Positions 16,495 to 25,385 of a stretch of DNA of 64,000 bases are shown here, piece by piece; within the stretch, counting starts at the first letter, position 1, and each line of letters begins with the position of its first letter. The DNA lies in the NCBI GenBank assembly GCA_035387885.1, contig DAOOOW010000001.1, positions 1 to 64,000 on the forward strand, read 5' to 3'. Position numbers and translations under genes: made by a program. The notes below the pieces were generated by a model, which was not told the origin of the DNA, made no database searches, and saw nothing but the letters and a program-made list of their open reading frames with translations. Source of the stretch: DAOOOW01 sp035387885 (GTDB lineage: Bacteria; Patescibacteriota; Patescibacteriia; UBA2196).

Positions 16495-18810
16495 CTATTT
16501 TTGTAAAACAACTTTAATTACCTCCTTTTTGTCTTGTGTTTTTAAAACAACAAAATAAACACCACTAGGTTCATTAATAGCTAACCAGTTTAAAGAATAA
16601 TAACCAGACTGATAATAGCTATTACTTAGCATGGCGACTTGCTCACCTTTTAAATTGTAAACAGCCAAAAAGATTTTTTCTCCTTGGGAAAGATAAAACT
16701 GAATATGGATATTAGAATTAAATGGATTGGGATAACAGAAAAAAGCTGGCTTTAAATTGTTGTTTTGTAATTCATCCACGCTAGTTGGAAAAGAAAACTC
16801 TGCTAGATTAATATCTTTTATCCAAACTTCGCCTAGGCCCGAGCCGCATTGAAAATTAATCTTGCTATTGGCAATAACCCAATCAGGAGCAGTGAAAATG
16901 TAAGCATAAAAATTCCAATCAGAACCAAGCGAAGCAGTTTCATGCATATAGGTTGCCCAATCATATTCTGCTTTAGCAACTTCAGCCACAATCCAAGGCA
17001 AAGTGCCTTTAGCCACAAAGGTCAGACGATATCTAGTATTATTTTTGAGATCAGTGATACTTTTTTTAATCTGCACTTTGTAAGGCAATTTTGAATAATC
17101 TGCTTCCAGTTGAATGACTGTAATATGGTTGGCTTCCTGATCAACATTAAAAGTCGCCTGGTTATTAGCGTGTAATTCTTTTTGCCAACCAGCTAATAAA
17201 ACTGGCTCTGGCGGAGTGCTACCCGGCGCTAGCGCAGGATTGCCAACAACCACACAAATAGCACAATCTCCATTGTCAGAATCAATATTAATATTAAACA
17301 TCTGGTGTTGTTCGCCCTTAAAATCAATTTTAGAGCGATCAATGGTGATGATGAGTTCCAGACGTTCGCCTGGAGCAAAAACCTTGTTGGAAAAATTAAG
17401 GTTTAGACCAGGACACGAATTTATAATAGTCACATTAAGCGGACCTTGACCGTTATTAGCAATGACTATTCTTTTTTCGCTGGCTTCATAACCACTATCC
17501 CAGCTGGCGTCAGAAACATATAGCTCTCCTTTAGGATTAGTACCAGGATCAACAGGATCTACTGGGTCAATTGGTTCTTCAACTGTTGGCTCATAGGTTT
17601 GCTCATTACCTTCCCAAGTGGCGCAAGTTACTCCTTGGCCATAAGTGGTACCATCAGATCGGTAAATCACAAAAGTATGGCTACCTTCTTCAACCAGCCA
17701 GCTCATTTGATTAGAATTACCAATTCTAGAATTGGGTAAACTCACTTGAGAGCTACCCACAAAAATTTTGCCATAGCCGCCAATTGGCACTGTGGCAGTA
17801 AAAACACCAACTGGAAAATGGGCTGATGTTTTAGAATTCCAAACAATTGTTTTCTGCGGGTATTCATTTTCTGTGGTGCCAACTTCTAAAACCACGCATT
17901 TTTGGCCAAAGGTTAGAAAATCATTAGTGGTGCCCACATAATAGTATTCTTTTTCCTGGTCAATAGGCGGATAATTGCCCAATTCACCAAAATGGTTAAA
18001 CCAAAAAGCCGCGTTAGCGCCTTTGATTGGATGCGCCTGATCTTGATAGTCATTAAAAACCAGATGACTTATTTGTCCATTGCTAGTGCGGAAATCCTGA
18101 ATTAAAATTTCATTCCAATAATGGGCGTAAATACTGCCGCCATTATCAAATGGAAAACCCATGGAAGAATTGTATGCGGCTTTGAATAAGGGTGTAGCAG
18201 TAGCATGCCAGATATTGCCGGGGAGAAGGCCGATAAATTCTTCGGCTAAATTAGGAGCCGAGAAAAAACGATAATTACCTTCTAATAAATAATTACTTTT
18301 AGTTGGTCCGTCCCCCAACCAAGGATCATTAATATACCAACTCAAACCCCCATTTTCTGTCCGCTCGTAACCAACAATTACATACCAGTGAGTAACATTT
18401 AAAGTAACAAGCGCAATCACTGGATTTCCTTGATCAATTTCATAGGCAATTTGGTCAGGGAGGATTTCTGATGTAAACTTTCGACAATAATGTAGATTTT
18501 TTTCTTCAATTACTCCGTATCTAAATTCACAATCGACATACCCACTTATTCCATCATTTTTTAACCAATCATTAAAAGTTCTTGGATTAAAATCAATGTC
18601 ATAATACTTTAAAACCATAGCGGCAGAAGTTATGAAACATCCATGGCTACCAATTGTTTCTGCACAACCACCAAGACCGATTAACTCGTCAGACCATTCT
18701 GAATTTTTTTGACTATAAAACGGCACGGCCAATTTCTTTTCTAGCGGAAAGATTGTTGTATTAACAACAATCACCATCACTAGCGCCAAAATCAACATTT
18801 TTGTTTTCAT
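16495..18810 (-). CDS. Exported C39-like cysteine peptidase with CBM-like region and T9SS-type sorting domain
   Basis: 771 residues; start preceded by AAAGGAG. Signal peptide in residues 1-22. Residues 28-190 form a C39-family papain-like domain: GSHGCFITSAAM with catalytic C58, NVTHWYVIVGY with H141, and YINDPW (N161/D162) as the third position. Residues about 195-395 are an unrecognised beta-rich region, 430-530 an Ig-like region with a Pro/Val/Asp linker before it, and 540-680 look like a carbohydrate-binding sandwich (RYRLTFVAKGTLPW, IKDINLAEF). The last 85 residues are a Por/T9SS sorting domain (FFCYPNPFNSNIHIQFYL, SGVYFVVLKTQDKKE). Probably a surface or secreted peptidase; the substrate is unknown. 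Confidence 0.75.
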   Translation of the reverse strand: MKTKMLILALVMVIVVNTTIFPLEKKLAVPFYSQKNSEWSDELIGLGGCAETIGSHGCFITSAAMVLKYYDIDFNPRTFNDWLKNDGISGYVDCEFRYGVIEEKNLHYCRKFTSEILPDQIAYEIDQGNPVIALVTLNVTHWYVIVGYERTENGGLSWYINDPWLGDGPTKSNYLLEGNYRFFSAPNLAEEFIGLLPGNIWHATATPLFKAAYNSSMGFPFDNGGSIYAHYWNEILIQDFRTSNGQISHLVFNDYQDQAHPIKGANAAFWFNHFGELGNYPPIDQEKEYYYVGTTNDFLTFGQKCVVLEVGTTENEYPQKTIVWNSKTSAHFPVGVFTATVPIGGYGKIFVGSSQVSLPNSRIGNSNQMSWLVEEGSHTFVIYRSDGTTYGQGVTCATWEGNEQTYEPTVEEPIDPVDPVDPGTNPKGELYVSDASWDSGYEASEKRIVIANNGQGPLNVTIINSCPGLNLNFSNKVFAPGERLELIITIDRSKIDFKGEQHQMFNINIDSDNGDCAICVVVGNPALAPGSTPPEPVLLAGWQKELHANNQATFNVDQEANHITVIQLEADYSKLPYKVQIKKSITDLKNNTRYRLTFVAKGTLPWIVAEVAKAEYDWATYMHETASLGSDWNFYAYIFTAPDWVIANSKINFQCGSGLGEVWIKDINLAEFSFPTSVDELQNNNLKPAFFCYPNPFNSNIHIQFYLSQGEKIFLAVYNLKGEQVAMLSNSYYQSGYYSLNWLAINEPSGVYFVVLKTQDKKEVIKVVLQK

Positions 18811-18922
18811 CGCCTACTCCTTTTGGGTTAATTAATCTTCTAGTTATCATTCTTTTTTCAACAAATATTTAAATTAATTCTAGAGCTTCCTCCTTTAAAT
18901 AAATTGTTAAAGAAATGTATTG

Positions 18923-19516
18923 TTAGTTTATTAAGGTAAAAGATGAAATAATTTGATCTATAAGCAATTTTCTTCTTTTCTGCACATTTTCTTCTTGTGT
19001 TTCTGTATAAGAAGACGCCTCAACTTCATAACAACCTTCAGAGGTATAATATCTTGCTATTAAATACAATTCATAATTCGTCTTATTCCAACCAATTTTA
19101 CCAATAAATTCATCTTTAAAATAATCTTCAACAATATCTTTGTACTTTATGATTATATCTTTACTTTTTATGTCTGCATAATCACTGTCTATATTTATAA
19201 TATAATTTGGTATATATTTAAACGATATAGTTATTCCATCATCAAAAGACAAATCATCTATCTGATCATAATTAATAGAACAGCTTTTAACAATTATTTT
19301 ACTATCAGTTGTTTTCTCTTCAAACACCCATCCGTCTGGGCAATCAAATGTAAAATCATGATAAACATTATCAATGTTGTTATCATGTTTTAAAATTATT
19401 TTTTTCCAATCAAAGCTTTGATTTTCTTGAATCATTTCAAAATATGCCCAACCCATAATTATTAGAGCGCTAATAAAAACCAAAATTAAGATAATAAAAT
19501 GAAGATGTTTTTTCAT
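18923..19516 (-). CDS. Membrane-anchored PsbP-like / hypothetical protein
   Basis: 197 residues. A hydrophobic N-terminal segment (about 7-27) acts as anchor or signal; no lipobox. The exported part (FTFDCPDGWVFEE, then alternating strands, ending QIISSFTLIN) resembles the general layout of small PsbP/MOG1-like lipoproteins, with three cysteines. I do not recognise a family. Unlike its neighbours it has no Shine-Dalgarno sequence. It lies between the C39-like gene and an unrecognised membrane protein gene on the same strand. Confidence 0.6.
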   Translation of the reverse strand: MKKHLHFIILILVFISALIIMGWAYFEMIQENQSFDWKKIILKHDNNIDNVYHDFTFDCPDGWVFEEKTTDSKIIVKSCSINYDQIDDLSFDDGITISFKYIPNYIINIDSDYADIKSKDIIIKYKDIVEDYFKDEFIGKIGWNKTNYELYLIARYYTSEGCYEVEASSYTETQEENVQKRRKLLIDQIISSFTLIN

Positions 19517-19570
19517 ATGTTTTTAAATTTAATAATGATAATTATATTATACAACTATTGGGGAAATAAA

Positions 19571-19602
19571 AAAGCCCGATTTAGAAATAACTAAATCGGG
19601 CT
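19571..19602 (-). terminator. Terminator overlapping the stop codon of the 19601-20314 gene
   Basis: AGCCCGATTTAG-TTATTTC-TAAATCGGGCT type hairpin (12-bp stem) followed by TTTTTTATTT on the minus strand. The first bases of the stem include the TAG stop at 19603-19601. Confidence 0.85.
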
Positions 19603-20314
19603 AAAAAGTAACCGCTAAAAATATTTTATTATTTGAAGCATAAATTTGAAAATCAATAAAATTTTTGTTTTCAAAAATTTCTCCAGATAACAAAATAATG
19701 GCCGCCGCGCCAATTCTTGCCACGGCAAATTTTTTATAATCCTTTGGTGCCCAACCTCCGTACCAGTTTGGCACTCTGTAAAATGGATCACCATAGCGCG
19801 CCTTGGAGAAAACAATATCCCAAGCCACTGATCCGATTAACATACCAGCTGTGGTGGCTATGGTGGCTTCAGATTTTGAAATCGGACTCCAATAAACCAT
19901 ACTGGCTGTTGGCAAAGTAATGGCTAACAAACTACTGGGGTAATACCAGTCAGTATTAACAGAATGGCCAGGACTCCAAATTATGGCATCTGCCCAACCG
20001 GCATTAGCCAAAGAAAATACGATTGAGGAAATATAAATTTCCTTGCCGAATTTTCTATTAGCACGCTGGTTAAATTTGGAAAAAGCCCAAGACATTGGTG
20101 GAGCGCTAATTGCCAAAGCAGTGCCGCCCAAATATGCGCCGTCGCTTGCCAATAAATATGGCAAGCTGTTTGGTCCGTTTTGAATCATCTGATCATTTGC
20201 CCAGTATCGAGCCAAAGATAAGCCAGAAAAAACCCAAAAAAATTTCTTGGACAATTGACCAAATGTTGCTATTGGTATTGTTAAAACCAATAGCAAAAAA
20301 AATATTCTTTTCAT
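19601..20314 (-). CDS. Exported hypothetical protein, hydrophobic
   Basis: 237 residues with a signal peptide (cleavage near TFGQ, residue 19). Several hydrophobic stretches (about 60-75, 95-112, 128-140, 155-172, 200-212) alternate with aromatic-rich polar parts (NTDWYYPSS, RVPNWYGGW). This could be a polytopic membrane protein or an outer-membrane-like phosphatase-related fold, but no catalytic motif is recognised. A GGGGGT stretch precedes the ATG. Own promoter and own terminator, so it is monocistronic. Confidence 0.6.
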   Translation of the reverse strand: MKRIFFLLLVLTIPIATFGQLSKKFFWVFSGLSLARYWANDQMIQNGPNSLPYLLASDGAYLGGTALAISAPPMSWAFSKFNQRANRKFGKEIYISSIVFSLANAGWADAIIWSPGHSVNTDWYYPSSLLAITLPTASMVYWSPISKSEATIATTAGMLIGSVAWDIVFSKARYGDPFYRVPNWYGGWAPKDYKKFAVARIGAAAIILLSGEIFENKNFIDFQIYASNNKIFLAVTF

Positions 20315-20362
20315 TTTGACCCCCTGTTATAAAATTTAAAAAATAAGTGAATTTAATATTCT

Positions 20363-20390
20363 ATTATACAGCAAAAATATTTTTTGTCAA
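20363..20390 (-). promoter_or_regulatory. Promoter of the 19601-20314 gene
   Basis: Minus strand TTGACA (20390-20385), 16-bp spacer, TATAAT (20368-20363): both boxes perfect. It abuts the terminator of the upstream gene (20396-20423). Confidence 0.8.
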
Positions 20391-20392
20391 TA

Positions 20393-20424
20393 AAAAAGCC
20401 CCAGTGCACGCACTGCGGCTTTTG
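20393..20424 (-). terminator. Terminator of the 20448-21482 gene
   Basis: AAAAGCC-GCAGTGCGTGCACTG-GGGCTTTTTT on the minus strand: imperfect GC-rich stem followed by six T residues, 25 bp past the stop. Confidence 0.8.
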
Positions 20425-20447
20425 GCTCTCAAGAAATAAAAGACCTT

Positions 20448-21482
20448 TTATTTCTTGAGTGTCATTTTCATGGTCTTGATAAACCCTTCACCTTCGAGGC
20501 GATAGAAATAGACGCCTGAAGGCAAATTACTACCATCCCAGGTGGTGCGATAGCTGCCTTGAGGTTGCTCCGCATCAACCAGCTTGGCCACGACCTGACC
20601 CATGGCGTTGAATACCGTCAAGCGGATATGGCTCTTGACAGGCAGGTCGTAAGTAATGGCAGTGGTAGGGTTGAAGGGGTTGGGGTAATTTTGCGCCAGA
20701 GAGAAATTTTCTGGCGTGGCGGATTGAGAACTTACCCCCGCCAGCATTAAATCCCCGACCGCAAAATTCACTGCTTTGCCACCATAACTGCTGTATGGCG
20801 GTTCAGCAAATTTTGCTTCTACCATGATTTGATACATTGTTACGACTCCAGATGGATGGACACTCCACGGACGAGCCTCGCAGGAAAAATAATTGCTCGC
20901 CACTTCTTCCATCACGGCACAGCTAAAAACATGCAGTGCGGTATCCCACGGGACAGAATAGAATCCCGTGATGCTTATTTCGTATGAAGTAGCGCCGAGG
21001 ATTTTGTCCCATTCCCAAGAAATCCTTTCGCCAGCAATCGCCCCGTGAACACCAGTAATCAAAGCGACGCGGGGGGTGTATACTTCGATAACCATCGAAT
21101 CGCTGATGGCCACCACGCGAGTGTCAACACCAGTACCCTCCGCTTTATATGCATAAAGCGTATAGGTGTACATAGCCCCAGGTACTACAGTGCTATCCGT
21201 GTATAAAAAACTACTCCACGGATAAGTGACAGTGGTAATATAACTACCCCCAATGTCACGAAGGAGAAAAAAACCTGTTGGCACGGGAACATCTGTTGGA
21301 TATGTCCAGGAAATCCAAACAAAAGGATTCCCTTCACTATCCATGTCGCCCGCTGCCCACACGTTGACCGGCGCTGGCATCTTCGCCGCGCTGTTCATGT
21401 CCGGCAGGCTGAATTCCTGTCCAAAGCTCAAACCCACAAAATCCACAAGGGCGAGCACCAAAAACAACAGACCTTTTCTCAT
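20448..21482 (-). CDS. Exported Fn3-like protein with T9SS-type sorting domain
   Basis: 344 residues, start preceded by AGGAGG. Signal peptide 1-21 (ends LSFGQ). Residues about 35-130 and 135-235 are two Fn3/Ig-like domains (NVWAAGDMDSEGNPFVWISW and ITGVHGAIAGERISWEW). Residues 258-344 are a Por/T9SS sorting domain (QNYPNPFNPTTAITYDL, NAMGQVVAKL, SGVYFYRLEGEGFIK) closely similar to that of the 12933-13607 protein. GC content is visibly higher than in the AT-rich housekeeping genes. Probable extracellular binding protein, ligand unknown. Confidence 0.75.
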   Translation of the reverse strand: MRKGLLFLVLALVDFVGLSFGQEFSLPDMNSAAKMPAPVNVWAAGDMDSEGNPFVWISWTYPTDVPVPTGFFLLRDIGGSYITTVTYPWSSFLYTDSTVVPGAMYTYTLYAYKAEGTGVDTRVVAISDSMVIEVYTPRVALITGVHGAIAGERISWEWDKILGATSYEISITGFYSVPWDTALHVFSCAVMEEVASNYFSCEARPWSVHPSGVVTMYQIMVEAKFAEPPYSSYGGKAVNFAVGDLMLAGVSSQSATPENFSLAQNYPNPFNPTTAITYDLPVKSHIRLTVFNAMGQVVAKLVDAEQPQGSYRTTWDGSNLPSGVYFYRLEGEGFIKTMKMTLKK

Positions 21483-21546
21483 AAAAAATTCCTCCTTTGT
21501 TTATGAGATAAATATATTTTAATTTTTAATTTACTTATTTATATAA

Positions 21547-21575
21547 CTTATAACAAATTTAAACTATTTTGTCAA
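21547..21575 (-). promoter_or_regulatory. Promoter of the 20448-21482 gene
   Basis: Minus strand TTGACA (21575-21570), 17-bp spacer, TATAAG (21552-21547), then a 64-nt AT-rich leader to the AGGAGG site. Confidence 0.75.
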
Positions 21576-21576
21576 G

Positions 21577-21759
21577 CTATGTTACATTAATCCCAGCTAC
21601 AATTAGTTTTATAATTTCCCAAACAAAAACAAAGACAAAACCAGCAAAAATTAAATAGGAAGGAATATTTCTTAATCCCCCAAAGATCAAAAGCAAAAGA
21701 CCAACAATTACAATGGTAAAAAAATATCTAATTAATTTTTCATCATCGGCTTTTTCCAT
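21577..21759 (-). CDS. Small two-helix membrane protein
   Basis: 60 residues with two predicted transmembrane helices (about 10-27 and 33-54) and an acidic N-terminus (MEKADDEK). No family recognised and no Shine-Dalgarno sequence. Its stop lies at the -35 box of the following gene's promoter. Existence is supported only by the membrane-protein character of the frame. Confidence 0.45.
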   Translation of the reverse strand: MEKADDEKLIRYFFTIVIVGLLLLIFGGLRNIPSYLIFAGFVFVFVWEIIKLIVAGINVT

Positions 21760-21943
21760 ATATTTATCCGGTACTAACTTTTTGCCTATTATTTTAATAT
21801 AATTGGTGTTTTTTAATTACCTGCTTGCCTTCACCAGCAAATAGCAAATAACCTAAAAGCAAAAAAATAGTACTGTATTTATTATATACCTATTTTCCTC
21901 TTTTGTTAATCAATTATATTTTCCATAATTCATTATTCATTAT

Positions 21944-24217
21944 TCACTCTTTGCTTGGCCACTCCTCAATCATTAAAAATTCTTTTTTCTCTCCTGCCTG
22001 CCCTGAGCCTGCCAAATGGGGTAGCTCTTGATAAATTAATTCTGTAATAAAAGGCATAAAAGGATGCAAAAGTTTTAAACTATTTAATAAAACATAATAT
22101 AAAATTTGACGCGCCACATTTTTATCTTCAACATTTTCGCCATTTAGTCTAACTTTAACTGCTTCAATATAGACATCACAAAAATCATGCCAGAAAAATT
22201 GATAAATTTCTTGAGCTGCTTCGTGAAACATAAAAGTATCTAAATTTTTTGTCACATTTTTTATTGTTTTATTAAGATTTTCCAAAATTGTCTTATCATC
22301 TTGATTTTGTACGTCCGCAGAGACGAGGCACTGCCTCGTCTCTACCAAATCAAATTCAAATTCCTCTCCCAAATTATTCAGAACAAACTTTGAGGCATTC
22401 CAAATTTTATTAGCAAATTTTTTCTGCGCCACAATTTTATCTGGTGTCATAACCACATCATTGCCCTGACCAGTACCAAAAACCATAGCCATACGCAAAG
22501 CATCTGCGCCTTGTTCATTAATTACATGCAAAGGATCCACGGCATTATCTTTTGATTTACTCATTTTTTGTCTTTCTGCATCGCGAATAAGCCCATGTAA
22601 ATAAACTGTTTTAAAAGGAATATCGCCGAGTAAATAGGTGGTCATTAAAATCATTCTAGCTACCCAAAAAAATAAAATATCATAACCGGTTTCGAGAGTA
22701 TTAGTGGGATGAAAAGTTTTTAGATCTTCTGTCTTGTCTGGCCAACCCAAAGTTGAAAAAGTCCACAACCCAGATGAAAACCAAGTGTCTAAAGTATCAG
22801 GATCTTGTTCCCAACCATCACCTACTGGCACACTCTCACCAACAAAAATTTCTTGTTTAATTTCTTTTATATTTTGTTTTTCTTGAGTATTGTTATTTGA
22901 GTTTTGAGTTCTGTAATAAACTGGCACCCGATGACCAAACCAAATTTGTCTTGATATACACCAGTCACGTAAATTATCAATCCAGTGAAAATATATTTTT
23001 TCAAACTGCTCGGGCATGATTTTAATTTCAGCAGATTCGACCACCGCGCGCATTAACTTTTTTAAAGTTACAGTTTCTCCAGCTTGGATATTTTTTAAGA
23101 CAGAATTTTTTAATTTAAATTCTTTATTGACTGCCACAAACCATTGTTTTTTTGGCAATGGTTCAACCAAAGCTCCAGTTCTTTCAGCTGTAGCCACATT
23201 TTGTTTTATTTTTTCTTCTTTAATTAAAAGATTATTTTCTTTTAACCACTCCACAATAATTGTTCTAGCTTCTTCAACTTTTTTACCTTGTAAATTTTCA
23301 TTACTAGAAATTATGCGGGCACGCTCGTCAATTACCTGTTTTAAAGGCAAATCATGTCTCCCGGCAATTTCCCAATCAATATGACTATGAGCTGGCGTAA
23401 CTCCAAGAGCTCCTGTACCAAATTCTGGGTCAACAGATTCATCAGCAATAATTTTAATACTTATTTTTTCTCCACAAAATTCTAAATCAAATTCTTGTCC
23501 TACATATTTTTTATATCTTTCATCGTCTGGATGCACAGCCACAGCTGTATCACCCAATTTTGTTTCCGGACGCGTAGTAGCAATAGCAAATGGAAAATCT
23601 TTTGCATACTTAAAAGTATAAAGCACAGCCTCTCTTTCTACATGGATAACTTCATCATCTGAAATTGTGGTTTGTCCTTTAGGATCCCAATTAATTACCC
23701 GATCGCCTTGATAAATTAAGCCATCTTCATACATGGTTTTAAAAGCCGTATTCACCGCTCTATTGCGTGCCTCGTCCAAAGTATAAGCTTCTCTGCTCCA
23801 ATCCAAAGACGCGCCCATTCTTTTGGTTTGGTTAACAATGGTATCATGGCTTTCTTTGGCAAATTGCTCCACTCTTTTTAAAAATTCTTCACGACTAAAA
23901 TCATGGCGACTTTTCCCTTCTTCTTTATAAATCTTTTTTTCTACTTTGCTTTGCGTGGCAATGGCCGCATGATCTGTACCTGGCAACCACAAAGTTTTAA
24001 AACCTTGCATGCGGTGATAGCGAATTAAAATATCTTCAATGGCCAACATCAAGGCATGGCCAATATGCAAAGTACCAGTTACATTGGGTGGTGGCAAAAC
24101 AATTGAATATGGTTTTTTATTTTTATCACCACTTGGCGCAAAAAAACCACTTTGTTCCCAAAGCTGATATATTTTTTCTTCATGATCTTGTGGTTTATAT
24201 GGTCCCTGAGGTAACAT
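21944..24217 (-). CDS. valS: Valyl-tRNA synthetase, lacking the usual C-terminal coiled coil
   Basis: 757 residues; charges tRNA-Val with valine. Class I signatures are present: PPPNVTGTLHIGHAL (HIGH motif, near 40-54) and KMSKSKDN (near 555-562), with the editing CP1 domain between them (TTRPETKLGDTAV). Bacterial ValRS usually runs to about 880-950 residues; here the protein ends at the anticodon-binding domain, so the C-terminal tRNA-contacting coiled coil is missing. Two short insertions look repeat-derived: ETRQCLVSADV, encoded by a 25-bp perfect palindrome at 22319-22343, and LAGSGQAGE near the C-terminus. No Shine-Dalgarno sequence. Confidence 0.95.
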   Translation of the reverse strand: MLPQGPYKPQDHEEKIYQLWEQSGFFAPSGDKNKKPYSIVLPPPNVTGTLHIGHALMLAIEDILIRYHRMQGFKTLWLPGTDHAAIATQSKVEKKIYKEEGKSRHDFSREEFLKRVEQFAKESHDTIVNQTKRMGASLDWSREAYTLDEARNRAVNTAFKTMYEDGLIYQGDRVINWDPKGQTTISDDEVIHVEREAVLYTFKYAKDFPFAIATTRPETKLGDTAVAVHPDDERYKKYVGQEFDLEFCGEKISIKIIADESVDPEFGTGALGVTPAHSHIDWEIAGRHDLPLKQVIDERARIISSNENLQGKKVEEARTIIVEWLKENNLLIKEEKIKQNVATAERTGALVEPLPKKQWFVAVNKEFKLKNSVLKNIQAGETVTLKKLMRAVVESAEIKIMPEQFEKIYFHWIDNLRDWCISRQIWFGHRVPVYYRTQNSNNNTQEKQNIKEIKQEIFVGESVPVGDGWEQDPDTLDTWFSSGLWTFSTLGWPDKTEDLKTFHPTNTLETGYDILFFWVARMILMTTYLLGDIPFKTVYLHGLIRDAERQKMSKSKDNAVDPLHVINEQGADALRMAMVFGTGQGNDVVMTPDKIVAQKKFANKIWNASKFVLNNLGEEFEFDLVETRQCLVSADVQNQDDKTILENLNKTIKNVTKNLDTFMFHEAAQEIYQFFWHDFCDVYIEAVKVRLNGENVEDKNVARQILYYVLLNSLKLLHPFMPFITELIYQELPHLAGSGQAGEKKEFLMIEEWPSKE
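22319..22343. repeat. 25-bp perfect palindrome inside valS
   Basis: AGAGACGAGGCA-C-TGCCTCGTCTCT, 12-bp arms around a single base, in frame in the ValRS anticodon-binding domain. It has the form of a mobile palindromic element like those known to insert in genes of Rickettsia. Confidence 0.8.
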
Positions 24218-24319
24218 AAATTAAATATTTTAGTATTTTAAGTATAATTTTTTTAAGCTTAAAAGTCAACAAAAAACCATCCTCGTATAAAGAAATGGAT
24301 TTTATAAAATTTATATTTT

Positions 24320-24628
24320 TTAATTAATTGGCCGATGTATTAATTTTAAAATTTCTTCAAAATTATCCTCAGGTGCTGTCCTAACTTTATGTGTAAAACC
24401 ACAACGCAAACATTGGAAGTGGATCACATAATCATCTCTTTTAACTTCAGCTGCTATTGGTTGCATTAAACCTTCACAAATTTCATTTCTGTCGCCCGGA
24501 TGAATGTCCACGTGTTTAGACCACAAACAATTAGGGCAATGATTGGTAAAACCATTACCTTTAACTTCAGTGCCACATTTTTCACAGATAAAATTTTCTG
24601 CTTTTTTAATAAATTTGGTGTCAGCCAT
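24320..24628 (-). CDS. RNHCP-domain zinc-ribbon protein
   Basis: 102 residues. Three CxxC pairs (ICEKCGTEV, NHCPNCLWSKH, QCLRCGFTH) and the signature NHCPNCLWSKHVDIHPGDR match the RNHCP domain, a small zinc-binding family of unknown function. The protein is the usual size for the family and is probably cytoplasmic. It lies 100 bp upstream of valS on the same strand. Confidence 0.8.
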   Translation of the reverse strand: MADTKFIKKAENFICEKCGTEVKGNGFTNHCPNCLWSKHVDIHPGDRNEICEGLMQPIAAEVKRDDYVIHFQCLRCGFTHKVRTAPEDNFEEILKLIHRPIN

Positions 24629-24658
24629 ATACTCTTAAAAATAGCACGAATTATAACT

Positions 24659-24687
24659 TTGTCAATAATTAATAAAAATGGTATAAT
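24659..24687 (+). promoter_or_regulatory. Promoter for the 24723-25226 gene
   Basis: TTGTCA (24659-24664), 17-bp spacer, TATAAT (24682-24687), 35 bp ahead of the ATG. Confidence 0.7.
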
Positions 24688-24722
24688 ATTTATACACAAG
24701 TTATAATTTTTTTTAAAAACCT

Positions 24723-25226
24723 ATGCTCAATCCAAAATCTTTAAAAAATATTGATCCTCAAAAAGAAGCAACTGTCTTAAAAACTTGGCTAGCCATTGTC
24801 ATTGTTGTAGTCGTAGCCATCCTTGCTGGGACTGTTATTTTAAAAGTTAGCCATAACAAAAAAAATGATGCCCTACCATTAACCGAAACACAAAGCAAAA
24901 AAAATCTTAAAACAGAAGTGCATTCTTATAGTGGCACCATTATTAAAATAAATAATGACAACCTGGTTATCAATGCCAGCGCCATTAAAAATTATTTAAC
25001 CAAAGACACCGAATTGACTGTTAATTTCAATGAACAAACACAATTTATGACTTTAACTATTCCTCAACAACTATCTGGCAGTCCTATCAAAGATCAAATT
25101 AAAAAAGAAACTACTGATAAAAAAGCGCTGAAAGTCGGACAAAATATTTTTGTTACAAGTTTAGAAAATATTATTAATCAAACAAATTTTATAGCTAATA
25201 AAATAGAAATTCAAATTATTAAATAA
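24723..25226 (+). CDS. Membrane-anchored hypothetical protein (DUF5666-like)
   Basis: 167 residues: a short cytoplasmic N-terminus, one transmembrane helix (about 23-45), a linker, and an external beta-rich domain (EVHSYSGTIIKINNDNLVI, KVGQNIFVTS) resembling DUF5666/OB-like strands. Function unknown. It has its own promoter and a terminator directly after the stop, so it is a single-gene unit. Confidence 0.65.
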   Translation: MLNPKSLKNIDPQKEATVLKTWLAIVIVVVVAILAGTVILKVSHNKKNDALPLTETQSKKNLKTEVHSYSGTIIKINNDNLVINASAIKNYLTKDTELTVNFNEQTQFMTLTIPQQLSGSPIKDQIKKETTDKKALKVGQNIFVTSLENIINQTNFIANKIEIQIIK

Positions 25227-25246
25227 ATAACAACCATTTAACTTTT

Positions 25247-25274
25247 AAAAAACGACCAACTAGTCGTTTTTTTT
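25247..25274 (+). terminator. Terminator of the 24723-25226 gene
   Basis: AAAAAACGAC-CAACTA-GTCGTTTTTTTT: strong hairpin with an eight-T tail 20 bp past the stop. Confidence 0.85.
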
Positions 25275-25295
25275 AATATCCATTATTATTTTTTA

Positions 25296-25360
25296 TTCGT
25301 AATAATTCGTAATATCAATATTCGTTAATAATTCGCAATTTCAATTCGCATAATTAGCAT
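25296..25360. repeat. Dispersed ATTCG-type repeat, copy at the pilus locus end
   Basis: Tandem-like iterations of TAATAATTCG and CAATTTCAATTCGCA. The same family occurs at 47236-47280 (inside 23S), 48058-48102 and 56037-56097. The convergent interval 25275-25385 contains nothing else I can support. Confidence 0.65.
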
Positions 25361-25385
25361 TTTTAAATATTAGCATTATTAGTAT

